NCBI RefSeq assembly: GCF_024753245.1
Contig: NZ_JANUGX010000005.1
Span: 62,001-126,000 of the forward strand
Direction: 5' to 3'
Origin: Massilia norwichensis
GTDB taxonomy: Bacteria; Pseudomonadota; Gammaproteobacteria; Burkholderiales; Burkholderiaceae_D
DNA length: 64,000 nucleotides
Each line of letters opens with the position of its first letter. Position 1 is the stretch's first letter. Positions 36,397-44,898 of this stretch are shown one piece after another. The notes under the pieces were generated by a model, which was not told the origin of the DNA, did no database searches, and saw nothing but the letters and a program-made list of their open reading frames with translations. Both the position numbers and the translations under genes were made by a program.

Positions 36397-38259
36397 ATGT
36401 TCAGACATCACCGTCGCTTCCACGTGCCTGGATTCAGGTTGCCTGCACTGGTGGTGGGACTATGCATTTCCATTGCCGGCGGCATGCTCTGTTATGTTGT
36501 TGCCATCAACCGACTCGATGCCGATGCCCAAGAAACCTTCACCAACACTGTAGGCAGCGTGCAGTTCACGCTGACCGGGCGCATCAAGAGTTATGCGGAC
36601 GTGTTACGCAGCACTGCCAGCCTGTTCCAGGCACAGCCTGCGCTGACCCGTGAACAGTTTCATCGCTATGTACAAGGGCTCGATTTCCAAAAGCAGTTTC
36701 CCGGCATTGAGTCGATCAACTTCGCCCATTTTGTGAAAGAAGCGGAGAGGCCTGCTTTCGAAAAAATGATGCAGGCGCAATTGGCCGGACTGCCGGGCGC
36801 GCCGCAACGTTTCGAAATTAAGCAAGGCGGATCTCGTCCGGATTACCTTGCCGTCACCTATATCGAGCCGCATACCGTGTGGATGCAGCGTCTGGGCGCC
36901 GATCTCCAGGCGCGCGAATCGGTCCTTGCCACCCTCAACAGATCGCGCGATACAGGTGATGTGGCTACCTCGGGCACCCCCTTGCCCTTTTCGCGCAAGG
37001 TGATTACCGGTATCGGTATGCGCCTGCCGGTCTACCGCGTCGATATGCCGCTCGACACGGTGGAACAGCGCCGCGCAGCCTACTTCGGCTCGGTCGGTAT
37101 CGGCTTCAGCATGGAACGCCTGTTACAGGGTGTTCTCGAATCGCAGCCAATCCCCAATATGCGGCTGGTTTTGTCGACGGTTGGCAGCCACGATCCCGCC
37201 GGACCGAAGCAGGTCGTACTTTACGATAGCGCAGGGCAAAAAGGCAGGTCCGACAAGAAGACCGACCCTGATAACGAGCTCAGCATGACAGTGCCGATCC
37301 AGTTCAGCAACCATGCCTGGCAGGCGCGTTTCAGCGTCGACAAGGGCGCCGTGCGCAGCGTCGGCGACGACTGGCTACCGATGCTGGCCATGGCGACCGG
37401 TTTCTTCAGCTGCGCGCTCCTGTTCTCGATTTACCACACCCTGGCTTCTTCGCGGCGCCGCGCCCTGGAAATGGCGCGCGAGATGACGCAGGAACTGCGC
37501 GCCAGCGAAGCCAAGCTGAAGCACTCGAACGAAACCCTGCGCCGGCTCGCAGCGCATGCCGAGAACATCAAGGAAAGCGAGCGCAAGCGCATCGCACGCG
37601 AGATCCACGACGATCTGGGGCAAAACCTGCTTGCCCTGCGCATCGAAGCCGAGATGCTGAGACTACGGACTGGAGAACGCCATCCTCACCTGCACGAACG
37701 GGCCTGTCGAACGCTGGCCCAAATCGATACGACCATCAAAAGCGTGCGGCAGATCATCAATGACCTGCGACCACACGTGCTCGACCTCGGCCTGAACGCT
37801 GCCGTTGCCTGGCAGATCACGGATTTCAGGCGCCGCACAGGTATTGCTTGCGAGCTGTTCGAGCACGAAGGCGAAATCGCACTCAGCGATGGCTGCGCAA
37901 CGGCCCTGTTCAGGATCCTGCAGGAGTCACTGACGAATATCTCCCGCCACGCGCACGCCAGCAGCGTCGAGATCCACCTGGAAGTCCAACGGGACAAGAT
38001 CGCGATGACAATCAGCGACGATGGCGTCGGTCTGCCCGCCACTGCTGAGCGCAAGCCTGGTTCTTTTGGTCTGATTGGCATCGAAGAGCGCGTCAAGATC
38101 CTGGGCGGCACGGTGTCGATCACCAGCAGTCCAGGTACCGGTACGACAGTCGCTGTGACCGTCCCGCTGCTGGAGCACGGCGACATGGTCTATGTGCCGC
38201 GCTCCGATGCGCCACGCCCTTCGCGTAGGCAGGAAGGCAAGGTCGGCATTCTGACCTGA
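36397..38259 (+). CDS. CHASE-domain sensor histidine kinase (NarL-family type)
   Basis: Membrane sensor of 620 residues. TM helix at 14-37, a periplasmic CHASE domain at about 80-315 (RIKSYADVLRSTASLFQAQP, FPGIESINF), and a second TM at 326-348. The kinase part has a HisKA_3 dimerisation helix ERKRIAREIHDDLGQNLLAL with phosphoacceptor His404, followed by the HATPase (DDGVGLPATAERKPGSFGLIGIEERV). This class pairs with NarL/FixJ response regulators, but none is adjacent, so the partner lies elsewhere. Ligand is unknown. Ribosome-binding site AAGGAGTCGCGCAG is good. Confidence 0.9.
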   Translation: MFRHHRRFHVPGFRLPALVVGLCISIAGGMLCYVVAINRLDADAQETFTNTVGSVQFTLTGRIKSYADVLRSTASLFQAQPALTREQFHRYVQGLDFQKQFPGIESINFAHFVKEAERPAFEKMMQAQLAGLPGAPQRFEIKQGGSRPDYLAVTYIEPHTVWMQRLGADLQARESVLATLNRSRDTGDVATSGTPLPFSRKVITGIGMRLPVYRVDMPLDTVEQRRAAYFGSVGIGFSMERLLQGVLESQPIPNMRLVLSTVGSHDPAGPKQVVLYDSAGQKGRSDKKTDPDNELSMTVPIQFSNHAWQARFSVDKGAVRSVGDDWLPMLAMATGFFSCALLFSIYHTLASSRRRALEMAREMTQELRASEAKLKHSNETLRRLAAHAENIKESERKRIAREIHDDLGQNLLALRIEAEMLRLRTGERHPHLHERACRTLAQIDTTIKSVRQIINDLRPHVLDLGLNAAVAWQITDFRRRTGIACELFEHEGEIALSDGCATALFRILQESLTNISRHAHASSVEIHLEVQRDKIAMTISDDGVGLPATAERKPGSFGLIGIEERVKILGGTVSITSSPGTGTTVAVTVPLLEHGDMVYVPRSDAPRPSRRQEGKVGILT

Positions 38260-38510
38260 GCAGCCGCACGAAAGCTCATGTGTCGGAAAGTTGAGCTCAC
38301 ATTCGGGATACTCTGAACGTAAATTGACCAAAGTCAATTTCTATCCAAACCTATCGGCAAGAATGACTATTACTGCTCCCAATCAATACGATAACGGGGC
38401 ATTAATCAAGACGCATCTAGCGAAAAGGAGGTAGACACCAGTCAGCATTAATAGCTTCCGTCTCGAATAACCATAATCGAAATGCAAGCCAAAAACTAAG
38501 GGGTTAGTCC
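38260..38510 (+). other. AT-richer leader region with an unused ribosome-binding-like site
   Basis: No gene of supportable length. Base composition is lower in GC than the flanks. AAAAGGAGGTAG near 38425 is an excellent ribosome-binding sequence, but no ATG, GTG or TTG follows at useful spacing before stops. The region probably holds the promoter and 5' leader of the GRDP-like gene. Confidence 0.4.
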
Positions 38511-39191
38511 ATGATCACGAATGACGATTTCAAGACCATTTCCGAATTGGATTTGGACCCGATCAAGGTTAAGTTGATGCACAAGGAGTCCGGCGAAGGC
38601 TGGACCCTGGAAAAGGCAAACGCCGTCGCCTTCGAATATCGTCGGTTCCTGTACCTGATGAAGAAGTTCCCAACCGAACAAACCGCACCACTGGTCGACG
38701 TGGACACCTTCTGGCACTACCACATACTGGACACCATGAAGTACGAAGTCGACTGCCAGGCTGTGTTTGGCTACTTCCTCCACCACTTCCCCTATATCGG
38801 CCTGCGCGGCGAGGACGACGAAGCCGCCCACCAACGCATTGGTGCCCGCATGAAGGAACTGTACGAGGAAACCTTCGGCGAGTCATACGTCCGTGCCGAG
38901 GCGCTTACCGCATGGTCGGCTGTTGCCATCAAGACCGGGCAGTCGCAGCTGGCCGGTACGACTGCCTGGTCGGCTGTTGCCATCAAGACTGCGCAGCCGG
39001 CGCTGGCGGGCACGACTGCCTGGTCAGCGGTTGCCATCAAGACTGCGCAGCCGCTGATGGCGGGCATGACCGCATGGTCGGCCGTCGCCAACAAGCAGGA
39101 CTGGCTGGGCGCCGCCACTTCCGCCGATACCAAAGCCGCCGAGCTCACCCGCTTCTACAGCGAGCGCCCGACGCTGGAAACGGTTGCGTAA
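38511..39191 (+). CDS. GRDP-like protein with four 18-residue C-terminal repeats
   Basis: A 226-residue protein with two parts. Residues 1-125 match the GRDP-like (glycine-rich domain-containing protein-like) fold: VDTFWHYHILDTMKYEVDCQ (65-83) and GYFLHHFPYIGLRGEDDE (87-104). Residues 134-205 are four tandem 18-residue repeats starting AWSAVAIKT. Repeats 1-3 differ at few positions while their DNA differs mainly at silent sites, so the peptide seems to be conserved by selection. There is no signal peptide. A folded leader plus repeated peptide would fit a precursor or a repeat-based adaptor; neither is proven. AAGGGGTTAGTCC precedes the ATG. A terminator follows. Confidence 0.8.
   Translation: MITNDDFKTISELDLDPIKVKLMHKESGEGWTLEKANAVAFEYRRFLYLMKKFPTEQTAPLVDVDTFWHYHILDTMKYEVDCQAVFGYFLHHFPYIGLRGEDDEAAHQRIGARMKELYEETFGESYVRAEALTAWSAVAIKTGQSQLAGTTAWSAVAIKTAQPALAGTTAWSAVAIKTAQPLMAGMTAWSAVANKQDWLGAATSADTKAAELTRFYSERPTLETVA
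38910..39125 (+). repeat. four tandem 54-base repeats inside the GRDP-like gene
   Basis: Units begin GCATGGTCGGCTGTTGCCAT and equivalents at 38910, 38964, 39018 and 39072. The first three are close; the fourth diverges after 24 bases. They stay in frame (18 codons each). Confidence 0.9.
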
Positions 39192-39219
39192 GGCCTCTGG
39201 CGCATTCCGCGCCGCTTCA

Positions 39220-39245
39220 AGCCCGCCCCAGTGGCGGGCTTTTTC
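39220..39245. terminator. bidirectional terminator after the GRDP-like gene
   Basis: AGCCCGCC and GGCGGGCT form an 8-bp stem around CCAGT, followed on the plus strand by five T. On the other side, the minus-strand gene's stop lies at 39244, so it may serve both genes. Confidence 0.75.
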
Positions 39246-39501
39246 ATGCGTGATTCAGGTCGGATCGCACCATTAGCGCCCGCAGCTCGCGGATGCTGAA
39301 ATCCGATACCTCATGCATGCGCAGCAGGATAGTGGCGCCGATCGGCAAGGTGTTATGGCGGATCTTGCTGATCACCGGCGGGGCGACTTCGAGCACGCGC
39401 GACAGCGCCGCGTCGTTTTTCAGCTTGAGTTTGTTGATGATGGCGTCGAGAACCCGGTTGGGGTCGTAGACGGCACCCTCCGGTATCCTTCTGATGGGCA
39501 T
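39244..39501 (-). CDS. small protein with Cro/C1-like HTH
   Basis: An 85-residue protein. The central NDAALSRVLEVAPPVISKIRHNTLPIGATILLRMHEV reads like a lambda-repressor-type helix-turn-helix (AALSRVLEVAPPVISKIR being the two core helices). A strong GAAGGAAG site precedes the ATG. Target unknown, but it could bind DNA as a small transcription factor. It lies next to the GRDP-like gene, convergent with it. Confidence 0.6.
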   Translation of the reverse strand: MPIRRIPEGAVYDPNRVLDAIINKLKLKNDAALSRVLEVAPPVISKIRHNTLPIGATILLRMHEVSDFSIRELRALMVRSDLNHA

Positions 39502-39621
39502 GGTCTTCCTTCGAAATGACAGTCCGTGGGATATTCTTCACTTCCTTCAGGGGGTCGTGAAAAATAAGCTGGTTTTGGGATATTTGTAATATTTATATTG
39601 CTGTTGAGCAGCAAGCCCAAA

Positions 39622-40518
39622 TCATACACGGGCGTCTTGTCTTTTGGCTAAAAGATCCTCCACCCGCGGATAGCGCAGGCGCGCCCGCAGCTCTTCCTTG
39701 ATGCGGCGGTTGTCGAGCCGGCGCGACTCCGACATGAAGGACAGCAGCATCGGCGACACCGCTTGCGCCAGCGCCGCGCGCGGCAGACGCGGCGCGCGCG
39801 GCAGACCGTAGGCGTCGGCCACCAGGTCGAAGTACTCGCCCATTTTGAGGTGGGTGTCGTCGCTGGCGTTGTAGGCGCGCCCGGGGCGGGCACGGAACAG
39901 CGCCAGCAGAGCGAGCCGGGCCAGGTCGTCGGCGTGGATGTGGTTGGTGTAGACGTCGTCCTGCGGCGCCAGCGCCGGCGTGCCCTGGCGCAGGCGCTCG
40001 AGCGGCAACCGTTCTGCTGCATAGATGCCCGGCGCGCGCAGGATGCTGAGCTTCCCTTTCGCAGCGACGGCCCAGGCGCGCAGCACCTGCTCGGCGTCGA
40101 CGCGGCGCAGCGCGCGGGCGTTGCGCGCGGCGCGCGGCGCGGTCTCGTCGATCAGCGCGCCCCCGCGGTCGCCATAGACACCCGAGGTGCTGATATAAAC
40201 GACATGGCCCCCCTCGGGTAGAATGGCGGTCAAATTTCGCGTGCGCAAATCCAGCGCGCCCTGCCGCGGCGGCGGTGCGAGGTGCACGACCCGCGGCGCG
40301 AGCCCTGCCAGGCGTGCCAGGCTCGCCGGCCGGTCGAGGTCGGCCACGATCGGCACCGCGCCCGCGGCCCGCAATTCGGCGCAGCGTGCCGGCTGGCTGG
40401 TGACGGCGAACACGCGAAAGCGCTCCACGACCGACGGCAGCAAGCGCATGCCGACATCGCCGCAGCCCACGATCAGCAGGCGCGGCTTATTGAACCTGAC
40501 ATTATTTTGAGTATTCAT
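39622..40518 (-). CDS. NAD-dependent epimerase/dehydratase-like SDR
   Basis: A 298-residue extended SDR-like protein. RLLIVGCGDVGMRLLP (13-28) is a Rossmann Gly motif, followed by a short-loop region VVHLAPPP and YISTSGVYGDRGG. The usual YxxxK pair is not clear (VYGDRGG.. lacks Lys at +4), which suggests an atypical (YeeZ-like) member without normal catalysis. Its start is only 11 bases from the start of the divergent reductase gene, so promoters must overlap coding sequence. Confidence 0.75.
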   Translation of the reverse strand: MNTQNNVRFNKPRLLIVGCGDVGMRLLPSVVERFRVFAVTSQPARCAELRAAGAVPIVADLDRPASLARLAGLAPRVVHLAPPPRQGALDLRTRNLTAILPEGGHVVYISTSGVYGDRGGALIDETAPRAARNARALRRVDAEQVLRAWAVAAKGKLSILRAPGIYAAERLPLERLRQGTPALAPQDDVYTNHIHADDLARLALLALFRARPGRAYNASDDTHLKMGEYFDLVADAYGLPRAPRLPRAALAQAVSPMLLSFMSESRRLDNRRIKEELRARLRYPRVEDLLAKRQDARV

Positions 40519-40529
40519 TCGAGGATTGT

Positions 40530-41558
40530 ATGACGTTCCAGATCACTGTCCAGCCCAGCGGCCACCACTACGAATGCGAGCAGGACGAAACCGTGCTCGC
40601 AGCGGCGATCCGCTCCGGCATCGGACTGCCCTACGGCTGCAAGAACGGCGCCTGCGGCTCCTGCAAGGGCAAGGTCGTCGAAGGCACGATCCACCACAAG
40701 CCGCACCAGGCGCGCGCCCTGTCCGAGCAGGAAAAGCTGCAAGGCTTTGCGCTGATGTGCTGCGCCGTGCCCGAGGGCGACGTGGTCATCGAAGCGCGTG
40801 AAGTCGGCGGCAGCACCGAGTACCCGGTGCGCAAGATGCCGACCCGCGTGACCGGCATCCGCCGCGCCGCGCCCGACGTCGCCATCCTCAGCCTGCAGCT
40901 GCCGGCCAACGAAGCCCTGGCCTACCGCGCCGGCCAGTACGTCGAGTTCCTGCTGAAGGACGGCAAGCGCCGCGCCTATTCGATCGCCAACGCGCCTTCG
41001 TTCAGCGGTCCGCTGGAACTGCACATCCGGCACCTGCCGGGCGGCCTGTTCACCGACCACGTGTTCTCGACCATGAAGGAGCGCGACATCCTGCGTTTCG
41101 AGGGTCCGCTCGGCACCTTCTTCCTGCGCGAAGAATCGAACAAGCCGATCGTGCTGCTGGCTTCGGGCACCGGCTTCGCGCCGGTCAAGGCGCTGGTCGA
41201 ACACATGATCCACCTGAAGTCGGAACGTCCTGTCCACCTGTACTGGGGCGGCCGCCGCCCGCAAGACCTGTACATGCACGAACTGTGCGAACAATGGGCG
41301 CGCGAGCTGCCGCACTTCCGCTATGTGCCGGTGATCTCGGACGCGCTGCCGGAAGACGCGTGGACCGGCCGCAGCGGCTACGTGCACGCCGCCGTGATGC
41401 AGGACATCCCGGATCTGTCGGGCTACCAGGTGTATGCTTGCGGCGCGCCCATCATGGTCGACTCGGCTCGCAACGATTACGTGGCGCAATGCGGCCTGCC
41501 GGCGGAAGAGTTTTATGCCGACGCGTTCACGACGGAGGCCGACCTGGCGCAGTCCTGA
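40530..41558 (+). CDS. 2Fe-2S/FAD reductase of the AscD/CDP-6-deoxy-glucoseen reductase type
   Basis: A 342-residue soluble reductase. Residues 1-90 are a plant-type ferredoxin domain with Cys37, Cys42 and Cys45 (CKNGACGSC) and a fourth ligand at Cys77 or 78. Residues about 100-330 are an FNR-like domain: RAYSIANAP binds FAD, LLASGTGFAPVKALVEHM binds NAD(P)H. In Burkholderiales this family is often annotated CDP-6-deoxy-delta-3,4-glucoseen reductase. No deoxysugar genes are adjacent, so the true electron acceptor is unknown. Ribosome-binding site CGAGG is weak but well placed. Confidence 0.88.
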   Translation: MTFQITVQPSGHHYECEQDETVLAAAIRSGIGLPYGCKNGACGSCKGKVVEGTIHHKPHQARALSEQEKLQGFALMCCAVPEGDVVIEAREVGGSTEYPVRKMPTRVTGIRRAAPDVAILSLQLPANEALAYRAGQYVEFLLKDGKRRAYSIANAPSFSGPLELHIRHLPGGLFTDHVFSTMKERDILRFEGPLGTFFLREESNKPIVLLASGTGFAPVKALVEHMIHLKSERPVHLYWGGRRPQDLYMHELCEQWARELPHFRYVPVISDALPEDAWTGRSGYVHAAVMQDIPDLSGYQVYACGAPIMVDSARNDYVAQCGLPAEEFYADAFTTEADLAQS

Positions 41559-41600
41559 TTTTCGTCCACCCATCGTGCAGTTCCTATAAGGGGTTCCACC

Positions 41601-42338
41601 ATGCGTACTTCGCTTCGTTCCGCCCTGCTGTTTTCCGCCAGCCTGCTGGCCGTCCTGCCTGGTGTCTCCGCCATCGCCGCCGACCAGCCGGCAGGCGGCA
41701 GCTACCAGGCGGCGATTGCCAGCCCGATCCGCACTGACGACGACCGCAAGGCCGACGCCAAGCGCAAGCCGGCCGAGTTCCTGGCCTTTGCCGGGGTCAA
41801 GCCCGGCATGAAGGCGCTCGACATCGCCGCGGGCGGCGGCGCCACCGCGGCCCTGCTGACGGCGGCGGTGGGCCAGAAGGGCGAAGTCTGGGCGCAGAAT
41901 GCGAAGCCGAACCCGAAACTGCAGGAACGCGTGGGCAATGCGACCCTGCCGAACCTGCACGCGATCGTGGCGGACTTCAACGACCCGGTCCCGAAAGGCA
42001 CGCCGCCGCTCGACCTCGTCACCATCAACATGTCTTACCACGACATCGCCAACACCCCGGCCGACCGTGCGGCGATGAACAAGCGCCTGTACGAGGCCCT
42101 GAAACCGGGCGGCGTGCTGGTCATCGTCGACAACGCGGCCAGGAAAGGGGCCGGTCTGTCGGCCACCAAGACCCTGCACCGCATCGACGAAGAGACCGTG
42201 GTCGAGGAAGTCACCAGGGCCGGCTTCAAGCTCGATGCGCGCAGCGACTACCTGCACGTGGCGTCGGATCCGCGCGAGCAGCCTTTCTTCAAGATGAATG
42301 CGCCGGATGACAAGTTTGCCCTTCGATTCAAAAAATAA
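41601..42338 (+). CDS. methyltransferase-like protein with predicted signal peptide
   Basis: A 245-residue protein. Residues 1-27 are a hydrophobic leader ending SAIAA, and the rest has a class I SAM-binding motif ALDIAAGGGATAALL (near 70-84) and later VLVIVDNAA. SAM is not found in the periplasm, so either the leader is not cleaved or the enzyme works before export; related COG4798-type proteins share the leader. Substrate unknown. A palindromic repeat separates it from the next gene. Confidence 0.8.
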   Translation: MRTSLRSALLFSASLLAVLPGVSAIAADQPAGGSYQAAIASPIRTDDDRKADAKRKPAEFLAFAGVKPGMKALDIAAGGGATAALLTAAVGQKGEVWAQNAKPNPKLQERVGNATLPNLHAIVADFNDPVPKGTPPLDLVTINMSYHDIANTPADRAAMNKRLYEALKPGGVLVIVDNAARKGAGLSATKTLHRIDEETVVEEVTRAGFKLDARSDYLHVASDPREQPFFKMNAPDDKFALRFKK

Positions 42339-42343
42339 CACCA

Positions 42344-42430
42344 CCGTCGTTCCCGCGGAGGCGGGGACCCAAGTCGTGTGCGCTGACGAAACGCACGCAA
42401 ACTTGGGTCCCCGCCTGCGCGGGGACGACG
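42344..42430. repeat. paired palindromic intergenic repeat, copy 4
   Basis: Left unit CCGTCGTTCCCGCGGAGGCG.. and right unit ACTTGGGTCCCCGCCTGCGC.. are inverted copies around about 35 bases. Units and spacing are like copies 2 and 3. It lies between the methyltransferase-like and MFS genes. Confidence 0.8.
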
Positions 42431-42452
42431 TCGATTCTGCTCACGTCATCTC

Positions 42453-43715
42453 ATGTCCCTGATTTCCCCCACGGGCGGCCTCGCCGTCCTGCGCAACCGT
42501 AACCTCTCCTTCTACCTGTCCGCCCGTTTCCTGGGCACCCTGGCCGTGCAGATGCAGAGTGTCGCGGTCGGCTGGCAGGTGTACCAGATTACGCAAAGCC
42601 TGTTCGACCTCGGCCTGATCGGCCTGGCGCAGTTCGCGCCCTTCCTGGCCCTGATCCTGTGGGCCGGCCATGTCGCCGATACCCACAACCGCCGCACCAT
42701 CATCCTGCTGTGCATGTGCACCCAGCTGCTGTGCAGCCTGCTGCTGGTGGGCTTCACCCTGTCCGGCAGCCATGTCGTGTGGCCGGTGTTCGCGATCCTG
42801 GTGCTGTACGGCAGTGCGCGCGCCTTCATGATGCCGGCCTCGCAGGCGGTGCTGAAGAACCTGGTGCCGAACGAAGCCTTCTCGCAGGCGGTGGCGCTCA
42901 GCTCCTCGACCTTCCACGTGGCGGTGATCGCCGGCCCGGTGCTGGGCGGCCTGCTGTACGTGTTCGGGCCGAACGTGGTGTACACGGTGTCCAGCGTGCT
43001 GCTGGCGCTGTCGGTGCTGCTGATGGCCGCTACCCGCAGCGCGCCGCAGGCGATGAACAAGGCGCCGGTCAGCTGGCATACGCTGCTCGAAGGCCTGCGC
43101 TTCGTGCGCTCGCGCCCGATCGTGCTGGGTGCGATCTCGCTCGACCTGTTCGCGGTACTGTTCGGCGGCGCCACCGCCCTGCTGCCGGCCTATGCGCACG
43201 ATGTGCTGGCCGCCGGTCCGACCGGCCTCGGCTTGCTGCGCACCGCGCCCGGCGCCGGCGCCGCGCTGTGCTCGATCCTGCTGGCCTTCTACCCGATCCG
43301 CCGCAAGGTCGGCGCCTGGATGTTCGGCGGGGTGGCCCTGTTCGGCGCGGCCACCGTGACCATGGGCCTGACCAGTACCTTCGCCGTGGCCCTGATCGCC
43401 CTGTTCCTGCTGGGCGCCGGCGACATGGTCAGCGTCTACGTGCGCCACCTGCTGGTGCAGTACGAAACGCCGGACGAGATCCGCGGCCGCGTCAGCGCCG
43501 TCAACTCGGTCTTCATCGGCGCTTCGAATGAACTGGGCGAGTTCGAATCGGGTCTGACCGCCAGCTGGTTCGGCCTGGTGCGCGCGATCCTGCTCGGCGG
43601 TGCCGCCACCCTGGTGGTGACCGGCACCTGGATGAAGCTGTTCCCGGTGCTCTCGACCATGGACCGCTTCCCGCACCATGAGGCGGAAGAAGCCGCAAAG
43701 ACGAAGGCGGGATAA
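42453..43715 (+). CDS. MFS transporter, EntS-like
   Basis: Inner-membrane exporter of 420 residues with about 12 helices. The N-terminal FRNRNLSFYLSARFLGTLAVQMQSVAVGWQVY-like style (NLSFYLSARFLGTLA at 19-33) and the motif GHVADTHNRRTI match the enterobactin-exporter/MFS_3 group. Substrate unknown; no siderophore genes are near. Its stop overlaps the start of the next gene by one base. Confidence 0.88.
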   Translation: MSLISPTGGLAVLRNRNLSFYLSARFLGTLAVQMQSVAVGWQVYQITQSLFDLGLIGLAQFAPFLALILWAGHVADTHNRRTIILLCMCTQLLCSLLLVGFTLSGSHVVWPVFAILVLYGSARAFMMPASQAVLKNLVPNEAFSQAVALSSSTFHVAVIAGPVLGGLLYVFGPNVVYTVSSVLLALSVLLMAATRSAPQAMNKAPVSWHTLLEGLRFVRSRPIVLGAISLDLFAVLFGGATALLPAYAHDVLAAGPTGLGLLRTAPGAGAALCSILLAFYPIRRKVGAWMFGGVALFGAATVTMGLTSTFAVALIALFLLGAGDMVSVYVRHLLVQYETPDEIRGRVSAVNSVFIGASNELGEFESGLTASWFGLVRAILLGGAATLVVTGTWMKLFPVLSTMDRFPHHEAEEAAKTKAG

Positions 43716-44425
43716 TGGACAAGGCGGAGCACAGGCGCGACAGGGAAAAGGGGCGGCGCCTGCTGCACCGCTTCGTTCGTTCGCGTCCGCACCTGACGCT
43801 GGCGATCGCCTTCGGCACCGTGGTCGGCCTGGCCTGGCCGGATTCGCATCCCTGGCTGCGGCGCGCGCTGATCGGCTGGAATGCCGGGGTCTGGGTCTAC
43901 CTGATCGGCATGGCCTGGATGATGGCCCGGGCCGACCATCGCAAGGTCCGCGACATCGCCGGCCGGCAGGACGAGAGCGCGGGCCTGGTGCTGTTCACCC
44001 TGGTCGTCGGTGCGATCCTGAGCCTGTACGCCATCGTCTCCGAACTGACCCGCATGGACCACGTGCCGGCCGACCAGATCGCGCTGCGCTATGCCTTCAC
44101 GGCGCTGACCGTGATCGGCTCCTGGCTGCTGGTCGGCGTCCTGTTCTGCTTCCACTACGCCCACCTGTACTACCGCGCGCCACGCGACCACGCGCCGCTA
44201 CGCTTCCCGGAGGAAGAGCCGGACGGCGGCGCCATCGAGCCGGATTACTGGGACTTCCTGTACTTCTCCTTCACCATCGCGGTGGCGGTCCAGACCTCGG
44301 ACGTGACGGTCACGTCGCGCAGCATGCGCAAGCTCGTGCTCGGCCATTCGGTGCTGGCCTTCTTCTTCAATCTGCTCATTCTCGGGCTGTCGATCAATAT
44401 CGCGGCAGGCTTCGTGAACTCATGA
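43715..44425 (+). CDS. DUF1345 membrane protein
   Basis: A 236-residue protein with about five TM helices. PRDHAPLRFPEEEPD and YWDFLYFSFTIAVAVQTSDVTVTSRSMRKL (near 183-212) match DUF1345. The conserved FSFTIAVAVQTSDV is typical. Function is unknown. It is coupled to the MFS gene by a one-base overlap. Confidence 0.85.
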   Translation: MDKAEHRRDREKGRRLLHRFVRSRPHLTLAIAFGTVVGLAWPDSHPWLRRALIGWNAGVWVYLIGMAWMMARADHRKVRDIAGRQDESAGLVLFTLVVGAILSLYAIVSELTRMDHVPADQIALRYAFTALTVIGSWLLVGVLFCFHYAHLYYRAPRDHAPLRFPEEEPDGGAIEPDYWDFLYFSFTIAVAVQTSDVTVTSRSMRKLVLGHSVLAFFFNLLILGLSINIAAGFVNS

Positions 44426-44501
44426 GCGCGCCAAGCGGAACGCGGTCAATGCGCGGGACGGTGTAAGATCGTTTCAACAGTGTCAACTATTGGAGCGATT
44501 T

Positions 44502-44885
44502 ATGGAAATCAACGTTAATACCGACAACACCATCGACCGCCACCAGGGCCTCGACGAACGCGTGCGCGAAGCTGTCGAATCGAGTGTCGGCCGCTTCGAG
44601 CAGGTGCGCCGCGTGGACGTCCACCTGAGCAACCAGAACGGCCAGAAGCACGAAGACGGCGACCAGTACTGCATGATGGAAGCGCGCGTGGCCGGCTACG
44701 ACGCGGTGGTCGTGCATGCCCACGCCGCCGACCTGCATCAGTCGATCGCGGGCGCCGCAAGCAAACTCAAGCGCGCACTGGACAGCGCCCTGGGCCGCCT
44801 CAACGACAAGAACAAGCGCGCCGCCGTCCCGCTGGACGCCGATGTGCCGATCGAGTCTTATAAGGGCCTGACCGACAACCAGTAA
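44502..44885 (+). CDS. HPF/RaiA-family ribosome-associated protein
   Basis: A 127-residue protein of the hibernation/ribosome-associated (S30EA) fold. It starts MEINVNTDNTI at an ATG after TTGGAGCG, and includes LSNQNGQKHEDGDQY and AHAADLHQSIAGAASKLKRALD as in family members. It lacks the long C-terminal domain, so it is the short type. Such proteins dimerise or silence ribosomes in stationary phase. A small hairpin follows at 44884-44899. Confidence 0.88.
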   Translation: MEINVNTDNTIDRHQGLDERVREAVESSVGRFEQVRRVDVHLSNQNGQKHEDGDQYCMMEARVAGYDAVVVHAHAADLHQSIAGAASKLKRALDSALGRLNDKNKRAAVPLDADVPIESYKGLTDNQ

Positions 44886-44898
44886 GCGGCCTGCCGCT

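Noticed and set aside
38910-39125. CRISPR array
   Set aside because: The 54-base repeats are contiguous, in frame and without unique spacers. They encode peptide repeats.
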